Origin: Phreatobacter aquaticus
GTDB lineage: Bacteria; Pseudomonadota; Alphaproteobacteria; Rhizobiales; Phreatobacteraceae
Direction of reading: 5' to 3'
Length of the DNA: 64,000 nt
Assembly (NCBI RefSeq): GCF_005160265.1
Contig: NZ_CP039865.1
Span: 4,627,001 to 4,691,000 of the forward strand
Shown: positions 54,871 to 63,662 of the stretch, in pieces
Numbering within the stretch: position 1 is the stretch's first letter
Layout: every line of letters begins with the position of its first letter
Notes under the pieces: model-generated
Told to the model about the DNA's origin: nothing
The model's input: the letters and a program-made list of their open reading frames with translations, nothing else
Database searches by the model: none
Program-made: the position numbers and the translations under genes

Positions 54871-55019
54871 CCGCAACGCTTCATCCAGCGTTCATATTAG
54901 AAACGATACAGATCCTTGGCACGTTCCCTGCTGGGTCAGTCAGACTGCCCCGGGGTGGGTTGGTGCAGAGTTGAGTGTGACGACGCGCACGGCCTCGAAG
55001 AAGGCCGGAAGGATGCTGG

Positions 55020-57461
55020 ATGAGTGCCTATTCTGAGGCCCGCGCCGGGGGACATGGCGCGCGCCGCGTGAAGGATCTGGCCGTCCAGGCCGGGACTTCT
55101 GTTGCCCGCTTCGCAGCCAGCAGGCAGGGTGAGCTTGTCATCGCTCTTGTGGCGATCACCGCACTCTGGGCGCTCGCCGCGATCCAGTGGCGCCTCACCG
55201 ACACCGTGGTTCCCTGGGATTCCAAGAACCAGTTCTATGCCTTCTTCCGCTTCCTCGCGACCGCCCTTCACGAGGGCTCGACGCCCTTCTGGAACCCCTA
55301 CCACTATGGCGGCCACCCCAGCATCGCCGATCCGCAATCCCTGATCTTCCAGCCGCCCTTCGTGCTCTGGGCCTGGCTTGACGCCAGCCCGACCATGCTG
55401 GCCTTCGACGCCCTGGTCTATGGCCACCTGCTGGTTGGCGGCCTGGCCCTTGCCGGCTATGGCCATCGCCACGGCTGGCCGGCCGCCGCCTCCGTTCTGG
55501 CCGCTGCCGTGTTCATGTTCGGCGGCGTCGTCTCGGGCCGGCTGAACCATGTCGGCATCATCACTGCCTATGGCCTGTTCCCGCTGGCGGTCCTGCTGCT
55601 TGAAGTGGCCTTCGACCGCCGCTCATGGCTGGCGGCGATCGGTTTCGGCGCGACGGCTGCCCTGATCGCGCTTGGGCGCACCCAGACCCCGCTCATCCTG
55701 TCGATCATCCTGGTCGTGCTCGCCGCGCGCCATCTGCTGGTCCGGCCCGAGCCGCTCCGCTATGCCCTGACCCGCCTGCCCGTCCTGCTGCTCATGGGGG
55801 CAACCGCGCTCGCGCTGATCGCCGTGCCCATGCTGCTCACCGTGCAGTTCGCCGACTATTCCAACCGCCCGCATATCAGCCTGGATACGGCGCTGCTGTC
55901 GTCGCTCTACCCGGTCAACATCGCCAATTTCTTCGCGCCCAACGTGCTGGGCTCGCTGCAGCCGTCGTCGCTCGGCGACTGGGGCCCGAGCCATGGCACC
56001 CGGCCGGGGATCGACGGCACGGACCGGGCGTTCAACTACATGTTCGCCGGCAGCCTCACGGCCCTGCTCCTGGTCTGGCACGGCCTGGCTGGCGGACGGC
56101 TGCTTGCTTCCGGGCGCCGCGTCTTCGCCGTGGTCGCGGTGCTGGCGCTGCTCTATTCGGTTGGCCGCTACTCGCCGTTCTTCCCGCTGATGTTCCAGTA
56201 TTTCCCCGGCATCGCGCTGTTCCGGCGGCCGGTGGGCGGCCTGTTCATCTTCATCCCGGCGCTCGCCTATCTCTCGGGTTACCTCGTCTCCGATTATGTG
56301 AAGCAAGGCCTGCCGGCGGTGCCGCGCTGGGCGCTGGCCATTCTCGGCGGCGCCATGATCGGCCTGTTTGCCTGGGCGATCGACTTTTCCACCCTCTCGT
56401 CCAAGGGCTGGCAGGCCGCGCTCGAAACCGCCAAGGTACTGCCGATCTATGGCGCGCTGATCGTCCTGTTCATGCTCGCCCGCTCGCCGCGCGCACGGGT
56501 GATCGCGGCAAGCGTCGCCGTTGCCTTCACCGGCGGCGAACTGGTCCTCCGCAACGCGGCCTCCTCGCTCAATGCGGAGCCGCGCGCCTATTATTCCTTC
56601 CTCGAGAAACCGATGGGCGAGGAAGCCCGCATCCTCGGCATCGTGCAGCGCGCGATCCAGGCTTCCCACACCGGATCGGTCAGGCCGCGCGTCGAGATCG
56701 TCGGCCTCGGCGGTCCCTGGCAGAATGCCGCCATGGTCTATGGCCTGGAGGCGACCAACGGCTACAACCCGCTGCGCATCGGCCAGTATGACCGGCTCGT
56801 CGCCCCCGGCGAGAGCCCCTACACGGCGCTGCACCGCCGCTTTCCGAACGGCTCCTTCCCGGGCTACGACTGCGACCTGAGCAAGCTGCTCGGTCTCGAA
56901 TATGTCGTGCTCGACCGTCCCATCGAGGCCATGCCGCACCTGCATCGCCGGACCGTCGTCGAGACGGTCATGGCCGGTCCGAAAGTCTGGATCTACCGCC
57001 TGCCGAACCCCGCCCCGCGTGTCGCCCTGGCCAGCCGGGTGCGTGTTGCCGACGCCGACGAACTGGTCGATCAGGGCCGGTTCCCCGCGCGCACGGCGAG
57101 CACGACGGCCACCGGCACCGAGGTGATGGTCGACGACGACGACGACCTGTCGCAGAGCTATGTCCAGGCCGCGGCCAATGCCCAGCCGGGCAAGGCCGAG
57201 ATCGTCTCCTGGCGCCCCGACCGCGTCGAGATCGCCGTCGAGACGAGGACCACCGCCGTTCTCACCGATCACGCCCTCTGGTATCCGGGCTGGGAGGTCG
57301 AGGTGGACGGCGTGAGGCGGCCGCTGCTGCGCACCGACGTTCTGTTCCGCGGCGTGGAAATCCCCCCGGGCGCGAAGAAGGTCGTCTTCACCTACCGTCC
57401 GCTGTCGCTTGAGAACCTCAAGGCCGCCTTCGACGGCATGCTTGGCCGCGACAACGACTGA
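55020..57461 (+). CDS. YfhO-like polytopic membrane protein
   Basis: An 813-residue protein with about 12 transmembrane helices in residues 40-520 and a periplasmic C-terminal domain. The early SKNQFYAFFRFLATALHEGSTPFWNPYHYGGHPSIADPQ is typical of YfhO and related GT-C-fold glycosyltransferases. The C-terminal ALWYPGWEVEVDGVRRPLLRTDVLFRGVEIPPGAKKVVFTYRP is the YfhO C-terminal signature. YfhO of Bacillus helps glycosylate lipoteichoic acid; here the target is unknown. ATG at 55020 follows GGAAGGA. It has an acidic run of five Asp (about residue 705). Confidence 0.88.
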   Translation: MSAYSEARAGGHGARRVKDLAVQAGTSVARFAASRQGELVIALVAITALWALAAIQWRLTDTVVPWDSKNQFYAFFRFLATALHEGSTPFWNPYHYGGHPSIADPQSLIFQPPFVLWAWLDASPTMLAFDALVYGHLLVGGLALAGYGHRHGWPAAASVLAAAVFMFGGVVSGRLNHVGIITAYGLFPLAVLLLEVAFDRRSWLAAIGFGATAALIALGRTQTPLILSIILVVLAARHLLVRPEPLRYALTRLPVLLLMGATALALIAVPMLLTVQFADYSNRPHISLDTALLSSLYPVNIANFFAPNVLGSLQPSSLGDWGPSHGTRPGIDGTDRAFNYMFAGSLTALLLVWHGLAGGRLLASGRRVFAVVAVLALLYSVGRYSPFFPLMFQYFPGIALFRRPVGGLFIFIPALAYLSGYLVSDYVKQGLPAVPRWALAILGGAMIGLFAWAIDFSTLSSKGWQAALETAKVLPIYGALIVLFMLARSPRARVIAASVAVAFTGGELVLRNAASSLNAEPRAYYSFLEKPMGEEARILGIVQRAIQASHTGSVRPRVEIVGLGGPWQNAAMVYGLEATNGYNPLRIGQYDRLVAPGESPYTALHRRFPNGSFPGYDCDLSKLLGLEYVVLDRPIEAMPHLHRRTVVETVMAGPKVWIYRLPNPAPRVALASRVRVADADELVDQGRFPARTASTTATGTEVMVDDDDDLSQSYVQAAANAQPGKAEIVSWRPDRVEIAVETRTTAVLTDHALWYPGWEVEVDGVRRPLLRTDVLFRGVEIPPGAKKVVFTYRPLSLENLKAAFDGMLGRDND

Positions 57462-57470
57462 CGCCCGGCC

Positions 57471-57971
57471 CTAGTTGCCGCGCGGGCAGAGTGTCGACGA
57501 GACCCGCGCGAGCAGGAAGGCCCGGTCGTCGCTCGCCATCAGGTCCGGGCTGAAGCCCCTGGCGCCCTCGGCCTGCAGTCGCTCGACGACGTCGAGCCTC
57601 AGCCCACCGCCGGGCGGCGTGGACAGGCGGAAGGCACCCGCATCGCCCTCGCCCTGACAATCGGCCGCCTCGCCGCGCGCGGTGCAGATGCCGTTGACCT
57701 CGAACCGGTCGCGATTGCCGCGGATCTGGAACGTCAGCGCCACCGTGTAGCGCGCCTCGTTGTTCTCCTCAGCAGGCGCCTCGCGGACACGGCGCAGTGT
57801 CATGCGCACCACCCGCTGGCGCGGGTTGCGGGCGAGATGCTCGCCGTCATAGACGCGCAGGAAGCAGGGATCCGGCGTGCGCGGCGGTGCCGTGATGTGA
57901 TCGAAGACAGTGAAGGCCTGGGCGGAGCCACAGAGGGCAGTCGTCAGGACCAGAACGGCGGATATCCGCAT
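57471..57971 (-). CDS. Secreted protein of unknown function
   Basis: A 166-residue exported protein with a signal peptide (MRISAVLVLTTALCGSAQA) and four Cys in the mature part (DPCFLRV, GICTARG, ADCQGEG, TLCPRGN), probably two disulfides. The pattern LRRVREAP and FQIRGNRDRFEVNG is beta-rich. No family is recognised. ATG at 57971 follows CAAGGAG. It is convergent with the YfhO-like gene, 9 bases apart. Confidence 0.75.
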   Translation of the reverse strand: MRISAVLVLTTALCGSAQAFTVFDHITAPPRTPDPCFLRVYDGEHLARNPRQRVVRMTLRRVREAPAEENNEARYTVALTFQIRGNRDRFEVNGICTARGEAADCQGEGDAGAFRLSTPPGGGLRLDVVERLQAEGARGFSPDLMASDDRAFLLARVSSTLCPRGN

Positions 57972-58083
57972 GGCGGCTCCTTGTGGGCGGGTTTCGGAGA
58001 CGATCAGTTCGCGATAGGCGGGAGTTCTAAGCGGCAACGCCAGTGCTGACCAGCGTAGCGTAAGGTCGAAGGGCGAGACCCCG

Positions 58084-59943
58084 CTATTTCAGAAGGCTGC
58101 GCAAGGCCTGCTCTCGCGGCTTCGTGCTGGCACCAAGCAGATCGACGGGCCGGCGTCCCGCGGCATCCGCGATGGTCTTGTCAGCACCGAGCGCGATCAG
58201 CGTGGCGGCTGTGGAAGCCTCACTCGTTTCCGCAGCCACATGCAGAACGGTGCGGCCGGCCCGGTTGACGGCGTTGATGGCGACACCCCGCTCGACAAGG
58301 AAGGTCACCATTTGCACGCCCGGTTCCTGGAGAGGATAGGGACCCGACTTCCGGATGAAGTTGTGCAAAAGCGTCGAACCGTCGGTGGCGCGCGCCTGCA
58401 CGTCGAACGGAAAGCCGAGCATGATCAGCATCTCGATATCCGCACGCGTCTGGCAATAGAAGAAGCCATTGCAGCCTCTTCCATCGAGCAGGAGGGGATC
58501 GGCCCCGCAATCGATCAGCGCGGCCACCAGATCAGGCATGCTGGATACTGACAGGAGCGCGGAATGGACGGGCCGACGGGAGCGCATCTCTTCCCCCGGT
58601 GGTGGGGGCGACAGGGCGTTGACGTCGGCGCCGTGAGCGACGAGCAGCCGGACGACCTCCCCGCTCCACTGGCGATGTAGCGCCGCCTCGCCAGAATCGT
58701 CGCGCCGGTCGGGATCGGCGCCATGGGCGAGCAGAACGCGCGCCGTGCCCGGACCACACACCATCAGCATGGTCAGGCCATTGTCCCAGGGGGCATCGGG
58801 ATCGGCGCCGGCGTCGAGAAGCGCTTCCAGAATACCGAAATAGGCCTCCTCGCCGCCCTGCGCATCCTGCTTGCGCTGCTCGACCAGCCGGTGCAGCGGC
58901 CAGTGCCGCTCGCCCTTCCAGCCATTGACGCGCGCGCCCTGCGCGATCAGCCAGCGCACCGTCTCGAGGGACGACAACTCGGCCGCCTCGCCCAGCACCA
59001 TGCGGCGGGTGTTGATCGCAGCTCCGCGTGACACGAGCAACTCCATCATGGCGCGGTCATCGTTGCGGACGGCATGGATCAACGGCGTGACGAACTCGGC
59101 GCTCCACGCCCCCTCGGCGCAGGCATCGATCGCCGCGCCATCGTCCAGCGCGCGCAGGACCATGGCGCGGTTGCCGGCCTGGGCAGCGGTGAGGAGGTCA
59201 TGGTCCGCCCGGCTCTTCGCCATCACGACCCGCGGTGGCGCATCGGCCTCCGGTCGCAGGTCGGAAAGCCAGTCCAGCCAGGCCTTGCCGCCGGGACTGT
59301 CGGCCCTGAGCATGGCCTGCGCCGGATCGGTCATGTCGCAGAAGGCAAACCAGTCGTCCTGGGTGTCGCCGGCGCAGCCGAGCGTCGAATATTCCGTGAT
59401 GAAGCTGACGAAATCCGGCGCGATGATCCGGCCGTGCAGGCCTTCCAGCTCATGGCTGAAATAGCGGACCGGCTGGGCCCCGTTGGCGGAAGAGCAATCG
59501 ATGGTCAGCATGTCGCCATTGACCAGTTCGGCAAAGGCAAACTGGCCGACCCACATCGAGGGATCGTCGGGCACTTCGGACTCGCGCGGGTGCCTGGCAT
59601 GTTGCAAGCGCCAGTGCGCGAAATTCGCCAGCGCGTATTGGTCGATATAGTCGAGGTCGAAGACCATCCCGCCCAGACCGCCCTGGGTCGGCCGCCTCTC
59701 ACGCTCCAGCGGCCGCAGCTCCGGCGGCACCGACCAGCTAAACCAGACGCCTGCCGAACATTCAGCGAGGATCGTACGCAGTTGCGTAGGGATCGTGACC
59801 TGATGACGGGCCTCGAACGCGGCGAGTTTATCGGATTCGGCAGGTGGGCGAATCGCCGGCGCCTCGTGCTGCCAGCCGCGGCGGGCCGCGATGCGGTCCA
59901 TGCGATGCCAATCGGCGGTCCAGCGCTGAAAGAATGCCTGCAT
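58084..59943 (-). CDS. SMI1/KNR4 plus ankyrin-repeat protein
   Basis: A 619-residue cytoplasmic protein. The N-terminal ~230 residues resemble a SMI1/KNR4 domain (LAAFEARHQVTIPTQLRTILAECSAGVWF, then YFSHELEGLHGRIIAPDFVSFITEYSTLGC), a fold known from polymorphic-toxin immunity proteins. The rest contains at least eight ankyrin repeats, such as TPLIHAVRNDDRAMMELLVSRGAAIN, DSGEAALHRQWSGEVVRLLVAHGADVN and NRAGRTVLHVAAETSEASTAATLIALGAD. No toxin gene is adjacent, so an immunity role is not supported here. ATG at 59943 is used. Confidence 0.85.
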   Translation of the reverse strand: MQAFFQRWTADWHRMDRIAARRGWQHEAPAIRPPAESDKLAAFEARHQVTIPTQLRTILAECSAGVWFSWSVPPELRPLERERRPTQGGLGGMVFDLDYIDQYALANFAHWRLQHARHPRESEVPDDPSMWVGQFAFAELVNGDMLTIDCSSANGAQPVRYFSHELEGLHGRIIAPDFVSFITEYSTLGCAGDTQDDWFAFCDMTDPAQAMLRADSPGGKAWLDWLSDLRPEADAPPRVVMAKSRADHDLLTAAQAGNRAMVLRALDDGAAIDACAEGAWSAEFVTPLIHAVRNDDRAMMELLVSRGAAINTRRMVLGEAAELSSLETVRWLIAQGARVNGWKGERHWPLHRLVEQRKQDAQGGEEAYFGILEALLDAGADPDAPWDNGLTMLMVCGPGTARVLLAHGADPDRRDDSGEAALHRQWSGEVVRLLVAHGADVNALSPPPPGEEMRSRRPVHSALLSVSSMPDLVAALIDCGADPLLLDGRGCNGFFYCQTRADIEMLIMLGFPFDVQARATDGSTLLHNFIRKSGPYPLQEPGVQMVTFLVERGVAINAVNRAGRTVLHVAAETSEASTAATLIALGADKTIADAAGRRPVDLLGASTKPREQALRSLLK

Positions 59944-60133
59944 GATCGGCTCACCAATGGTGGGATTGCAACTGTCCCCGTTGGTCGCGCCAAGCCGCGG
60001 CGAGGTTCACAAGGATGCGAAGTCAACCATTTCAAAGCCGACTAACATAATAGATTATAATATCCGACAAGTACACATTGACATTCTCAACGGAACACCG
60101 ATCCTGAGCCATGAAGGACATAGCATTCAGTAA

Positions 60134-60820
60134 ATGAGAATAATTCTAATGTACGCATACCGCGCGACAGCACAACCATCGAATGCCAGAATTATTGCCT
60201 TGAATCTCACAGCAAGCGCTGTGATAGCCATTTTTTCTGTCATCCAGGCAAGCGAGGTGGCGGCAGCACCTCCCGCTGCGGCGCGTCCACGACAAATGCC
60301 CGTGACGGCGATATCGCTTGTTCCACCCGATCCGGCGAAGTGGACCGTCGTCTCCACCATTGGCAAGACGCGGACATTTCGCTGCCGCGATCTCGCCTGC
60401 CCTTACCCGGTCCATGTTTTCACGAGTGTCGGCAACAGTCCGACACGCAGCATCGACCCCCGCGGCCTGGAGAACGCAGCCCGCGAGCGGCTTCCCGTCG
60501 GTTTGCAGCGGTGGCAGAGCAATCTCGACTGGCGCTCCGGCGGCACCCGCCGGGTGGAGATGCTGGGCTGGCGCACCGGCCGCGCCCGCGGGTTTCCAGC
60601 CATCTTCGCGGACTACCGCATTTCGGGCGGGCAGACGCCCGAGCGCTTCGCAGCGCTCACCATCTTCTACGCATTCAACGCCCGTATCACCGTCGAGGTC
60701 ATTTCGCCGTCCCGCCAGCTTTCGCGCGACACCGCCGGAGCCTTCGTTGCAGCCGCCGGCATTCGCGAGCGCATGGAGCCGTTTCCTCAGGTTCCGGTCC
60801 AGCGGGTGGTTGACCGCTAG
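60134..60820 (+). CDS. Secreted protein of unknown function
   Basis: A 228-residue protein with a signal-like or anchor helix (ARIIALNLTASAVIAIFSVIQASEVAA). The mature part has TIGKTRTFRCRDLACPYPVHVFTSVGNSPTRSIDPRG and SGGQTPERFAALTIFYAFNARITVEVISPSRQ. The two Cys in RCRDLACPYP could form a disulfide. The upstream region (about 60030-60150) is unusually AT-rich for this genome. ATG at 60134 is chosen; another Met is five residues on. Family not recognised. It precedes rplY with a gap of about 115 bases. Confidence 0.72.
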   Translation: MRIILMYAYRATAQPSNARIIALNLTASAVIAIFSVIQASEVAAAPPAAARPRQMPVTAISLVPPDPAKWTVVSTIGKTRTFRCRDLACPYPVHVFTSVGNSPTRSIDPRGLENAARERLPVGLQRWQSNLDWRSGGTRRVEMLGWRTGRARGFPAIFADYRISGGQTPERFAALTIFYAFNARITVEVISPSRQLSRDTAGAFVAAAGIRERMEPFPQVPVQRVVDR

Positions 60821-60937
60821 ATCCATCCGCCCGAGCCTTGCTCGTCCCCCCCTTTTCCGCTATAGCCCGCCAGTCCCGCGACATCTCCGCACCCCTGGAG
60901 GCTTCGTTCGCGGGCTTTTCTGTTGGAGAACAAGACC

Positions 60938-61561
60938 ATGGCTGCCATCAAAGAGATGTCGGCGACGGTCCGCGCGAATGGCGGCAAGGGGGCCGCTCGC
61001 GCCGAACGTCGTGCGGGCCGCGTGCCCGGCGTCATCTACGGCGACAAGAAGTCGCCCGTGCTGATTTCGATCGACTACAAGACCCTGCACCAGCGCATCT
61101 ATGCCGGTCACTTCCTCTCGACCGTGTTCGAGCTGGACGTCGACGGCCAGAAGCATCGCGTCATTCCGCGCGACTACCAGCTGGATCCGGTGAAGGACTT
61201 CCCGGTCCACGTCGACTTCCTGCGTCTCGGCGAAGGCGCCGTGATCTCGGTCGACATCCCGATCCACGTTCTGGGTGCCGATCTGTCGCCTGGCGTCAAG
61301 CTCGGTGGCTCGGTCAACCTGGTCGCGCATTCGATCACCCTGCTCTGCCCGGCTGACAACATCCCGGCCTCGGTCGACATCGACATCTCGTCGCTGGCCA
61401 TGGGCTATTCGATCCATCTGGCCGATGTGGCCCTTCCGGCTGGCGTCCGCGCCGCCACGAAGGAAAACCCGACTCTGCTCTCGATCGTCGCTCCGTCGGG
61501 CGGCGCCGAGGCCGAGCCGGCCGCCGCCGCTCCGGCCGCAGCGCCTGCCGCCAAGAAGTGA
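60938..61561 (+). CDS. rplY: 50S ribosomal protein L25/general stress protein Ctc
   Basis: Binds 5S rRNA in the large ribosomal subunit. The 207-residue protein is the long CTC form: an L25 N-terminal domain (ATVRANGGKGAARAERRAGRVPGVIYG), the beta domain (RDYQLDPVKDFPVHVDFLRLGEGAVISVDIPIHVLG), and an Ala/Pro-rich tail of about 25 residues. ATG at 60938 follows TTGGAGAACAAG; a TTG five codons earlier is possible. It heads the rplY-pth-ychF cluster typical of alphaproteobacteria, with a terminator before pth. Confidence 0.97.
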   Translation: MAAIKEMSATVRANGGKGAARAERRAGRVPGVIYGDKKSPVLISIDYKTLHQRIYAGHFLSTVFELDVDGQKHRVIPRDYQLDPVKDFPVHVDFLRLGEGAVISVDIPIHVLGADLSPGVKLGGSVNLVAHSITLLCPADNIPASVDIDISSLAMGYSIHLADVALPAGVRAATKENPTLLSIVAPSGGAEAEPAAAAPAAAPAAKK

Positions 61562-61602
61562 TCCCGGGCGGGGCCTTCTGGCCCTGCTCAACCACGTTAG
61601 CG

Positions 61603-61634
61603 AAGGGCGCCCGTGACATTCGGGCGCCCTTTTC
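61603..61634 (+). terminator. Intrinsic terminator after rplY
   Basis: A perfect 11-bp stem (AAGGGCGCCCG with CGGGCGCCCTT, 61603-61613 and 61621-61631) with a 7-base loop and TTTT at the end of the stem. It lies 42 bases after rplY and 49 bases before the pth start, so pth may need its own promoter or read-through. Confidence 0.85.
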
Positions 61635-61682
61635 GTTGGATGGAACCGTGTCGCCCTTGCCTGCGACCATGGGAGCGGTCGG

Positions 61683-62297
61683 ATGCTGCTGATCGTCGGC
61701 CTCGGCAATCCCGGGGCGAAATACCGGATGAACCGGCACAATATCGGCTTCATGGCGGTGGAGACGATCCACCGGCGCCATCGCTTCGGGCCCTGGCGCC
61801 AGCGCTTCCAGGGCGTGACCGCAGACGGGCAGATCGGGCCTGAGAAGGCGCTGCTCTTGATGCCCGGAACCTTCATGAACGAGAGCGGCCGCGCCGTGGC
61901 TGAGGCCATGCGCTTCTTCAAGATCGAGCTCAAGGACGTGGTGGTCTTCCACGACGAGCTCGACCTGCCGCCGGCCAAGCTCCGGGTCAAGACCGGCGGC
62001 GGCAATGCCGGCCACAATGGCCTGCGCTCGATCACCGCGCTCTGCGGCAACGATTATCGCCGCGTCCGGATAGGCATCGGACATCCCGGCGACAAGGCGC
62101 TCGTCCATTCCTATGTGCTGAACGATTTCGCCAAGGCGGAAATGCCCTGGGTGGAAGACCTCTGCACGGCCTCGGCCGACCATGCCGAGATGCTGGCGAC
62201 CCCGGACGACCCCGGCTACCAGAACCGCATCCACCTCGCCATGGAAGGCCGCGGTTGGGGCGAGGTGAAGCGGGTGGGCGAAGCCAAGGGCGACTGA
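61683..62297 (+). CDS. pth: Peptidyl-tRNA hydrolase
   Basis: Releases tRNA from peptidyl-tRNA that drops off the ribosome. The 204-residue protein has [22 protein letters not shown] (with catalytic His and Asn), [37 protein letters not shown] with the catalytic Asp and the Asn, and [13 protein letters not shown] at 61683 is the conserved start. Normal length. It sits between rplY and ychF as in most alphaproteobacteria. Confidence 0.97.
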   Translation: MLLIVGLGNPGAKYRMNRHNIGFMAVETIHRRHRFGPWRQRFQGVTADGQIGPEKALLLMPGTFMNESGRAVAEAMRFFKIELKDVVVFHDELDLPPAKLRVKTGGGNAGHNGLRSITALCGNDYRRVRIGIGHPGDKALVHSYVLNDFAKAEMPWVEDLCTASADHAEMLATPDDPGYQNRIHLAMEGRGWGEVKRVGEAKGD

Positions 62298-62470
62298 AAT
62301 GACCGAGATCGCGGGCCTGCGCCCTTGATCGCGGTTGCGCTCGGTTCCTGTCCGGGGATATGCACCACGGACGCTTGGCCGCACGGTGACCGTTCAGGTC
62401 TCGATGCCGGCCGCACCCGGATTTCTCTTCGCCGGTCCGTGACCGGCCAACATCAGACTGGACCCTTCCC

Positions 62471-63568
62471 ATGGGCTTCAAATGCGGCATTGTCGGCCTG
62501 CCGAACGTCGGCAAGTCGACCCTCTTCAACGCGCTGACCCAGACGGCGGCGGCACAGGCGGCGAACTATCCGTTCTGCACCATCGAGCCGAATGTCGGCG
62601 ATGTCGCCGTGCCCGATCCGCGTCTCGACATTCTGGCCAAGGCCGGCAAGTCACAGCAGATCATCCCGACCCGCATCACCTTCGTCGACATTGCCGGCAT
62701 CGTGCGCGGCGCCTCCAAGGGCGAGGGCCTCGGCAACCAGTTCCTCGCCAATATCCGCGAGGTCGATGCCATCGCCCATGTCGTGCGCTGCTTCGAGGAC
62801 GGCGACATCACCCATGTCGAGGGCAAGGTTGACCCGCTCGCCGACATCGAGACCATCGAGACCGAGCTGATGCTCGCCGATCTCGACAGCCTCGAGAAGC
62901 GCGTCACCGGCCTGGAGAAGAAGGCCAAGGGCGGCGACAAGGAAGCCAAGGAGCAGGTCGACCTGATCAACCGCGCCCTGGTCCACCTCCGCGATGGCCG
63001 TCCGGCCCGCATGACCGATGTGAAGCCCGAGGAGGCCAGGACCTTCGAGCAGCTGAACCTCTTGACCTCCAAGCCGGTTCTCTATGTCTGCAATGTCGAG
63101 GAAGCCTCCGCCGACAAGGGCAACAGCTTCTCCGCCAAGGTGTTCGCCCGCGCCAAGGAAGAGGGCGCCAATGCGGTCGTCGTCTCCGCCAAGATCGAGA
63201 GCGAGATCGCGGTCATGGCGCTGGAAGACCAGAAGGACTTCCTGGAGGCCGTCGGCCTCGAGGAGCCGGGCCTCAACCGCGTGATCCGCTCCGGCTATGA
63301 CCTTCTGCACCTGGTGACCTATTTCACCGTCGGCCCGAAGGAAACCCGCGCCTGGACCATCACCAAGGGCACCAAGGCGCCCGCCGCGGCCGGCGTGATC
63401 CATACCGATTTCGAGAAGGGCTTCATCCGCGCCGAAACCATCGCCTATGCCGACTACACCGCCCTTGGTGGTGAGGCTGGTGCCCGCGATGCCGGCAAGC
63501 TGCGCCTCGAAGGCAAGGAATATGTGGTCGCCGATGGCGACGTGCTGCACTTCCGCTTCGCCAACTGA
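62471..63568 (+). CDS. ychF: Redox-regulated ATPase YchF
   Basis: YchF (OLA1 type) is a GTPase-fold protein that prefers ATP and binds ribosomes; it is linked to oxidative stress. The 365-residue protein has the P-loop GLPNVGKSTLFNAL (about residues 8-21), the G3-like DIAGIVRGASKGEGLGNQFL, a coiled-coil, and the C-terminal TGS domain (RAWTITKGTKAPAAAGVIHTDFEKGFIRAETIAYADY). ATG at 62471 gives the conserved MGFKCGIVGLPNVGKS. Confidence 0.97.
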   Translation: MGFKCGIVGLPNVGKSTLFNALTQTAAAQAANYPFCTIEPNVGDVAVPDPRLDILAKAGKSQQIIPTRITFVDIAGIVRGASKGEGLGNQFLANIREVDAIAHVVRCFEDGDITHVEGKVDPLADIETIETELMLADLDSLEKRVTGLEKKAKGGDKEAKEQVDLINRALVHLRDGRPARMTDVKPEEARTFEQLNLLTSKPVLYVCNVEEASADKGNSFSAKVFARAKEEGANAVVVSAKIESEIAVMALEDQKDFLEAVGLEEPGLNRVIRSGYDLLHLVTYFTVGPKETRAWTITKGTKAPAAAGVIHTDFEKGFIRAETIAYADYTALGGEAGARDAGKLRLEGKEYVVADGDVLHFRFAN

Positions 63569-63662
63569 CGATGCGTCCTGGCAGGCCTTCGCCCGAAAGG
63601 CGGAGGCCCCAGCCCACGGCAATCATGCATGATGCCGCCATCTCCAGTGATTGCGCCGGCCC

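Noticed and set aside
52897-54876. A 659-codon minus-strand frame over the kinase and DUF2239 genes
   Set aside because: It overlaps two genes with good domains in other frames and has none of its own.
57126-57150. GAC triplet repeat
   Set aside because: It encodes a run of Asp in the YfhO-like protein; not a separate element.
55623-57272. A 549-codon minus-strand frame antisense to the YfhO-like gene
   Set aside because: The plus strand protein has transmembrane helices and the YfhO C-terminal signature; the reverse is a shadow.
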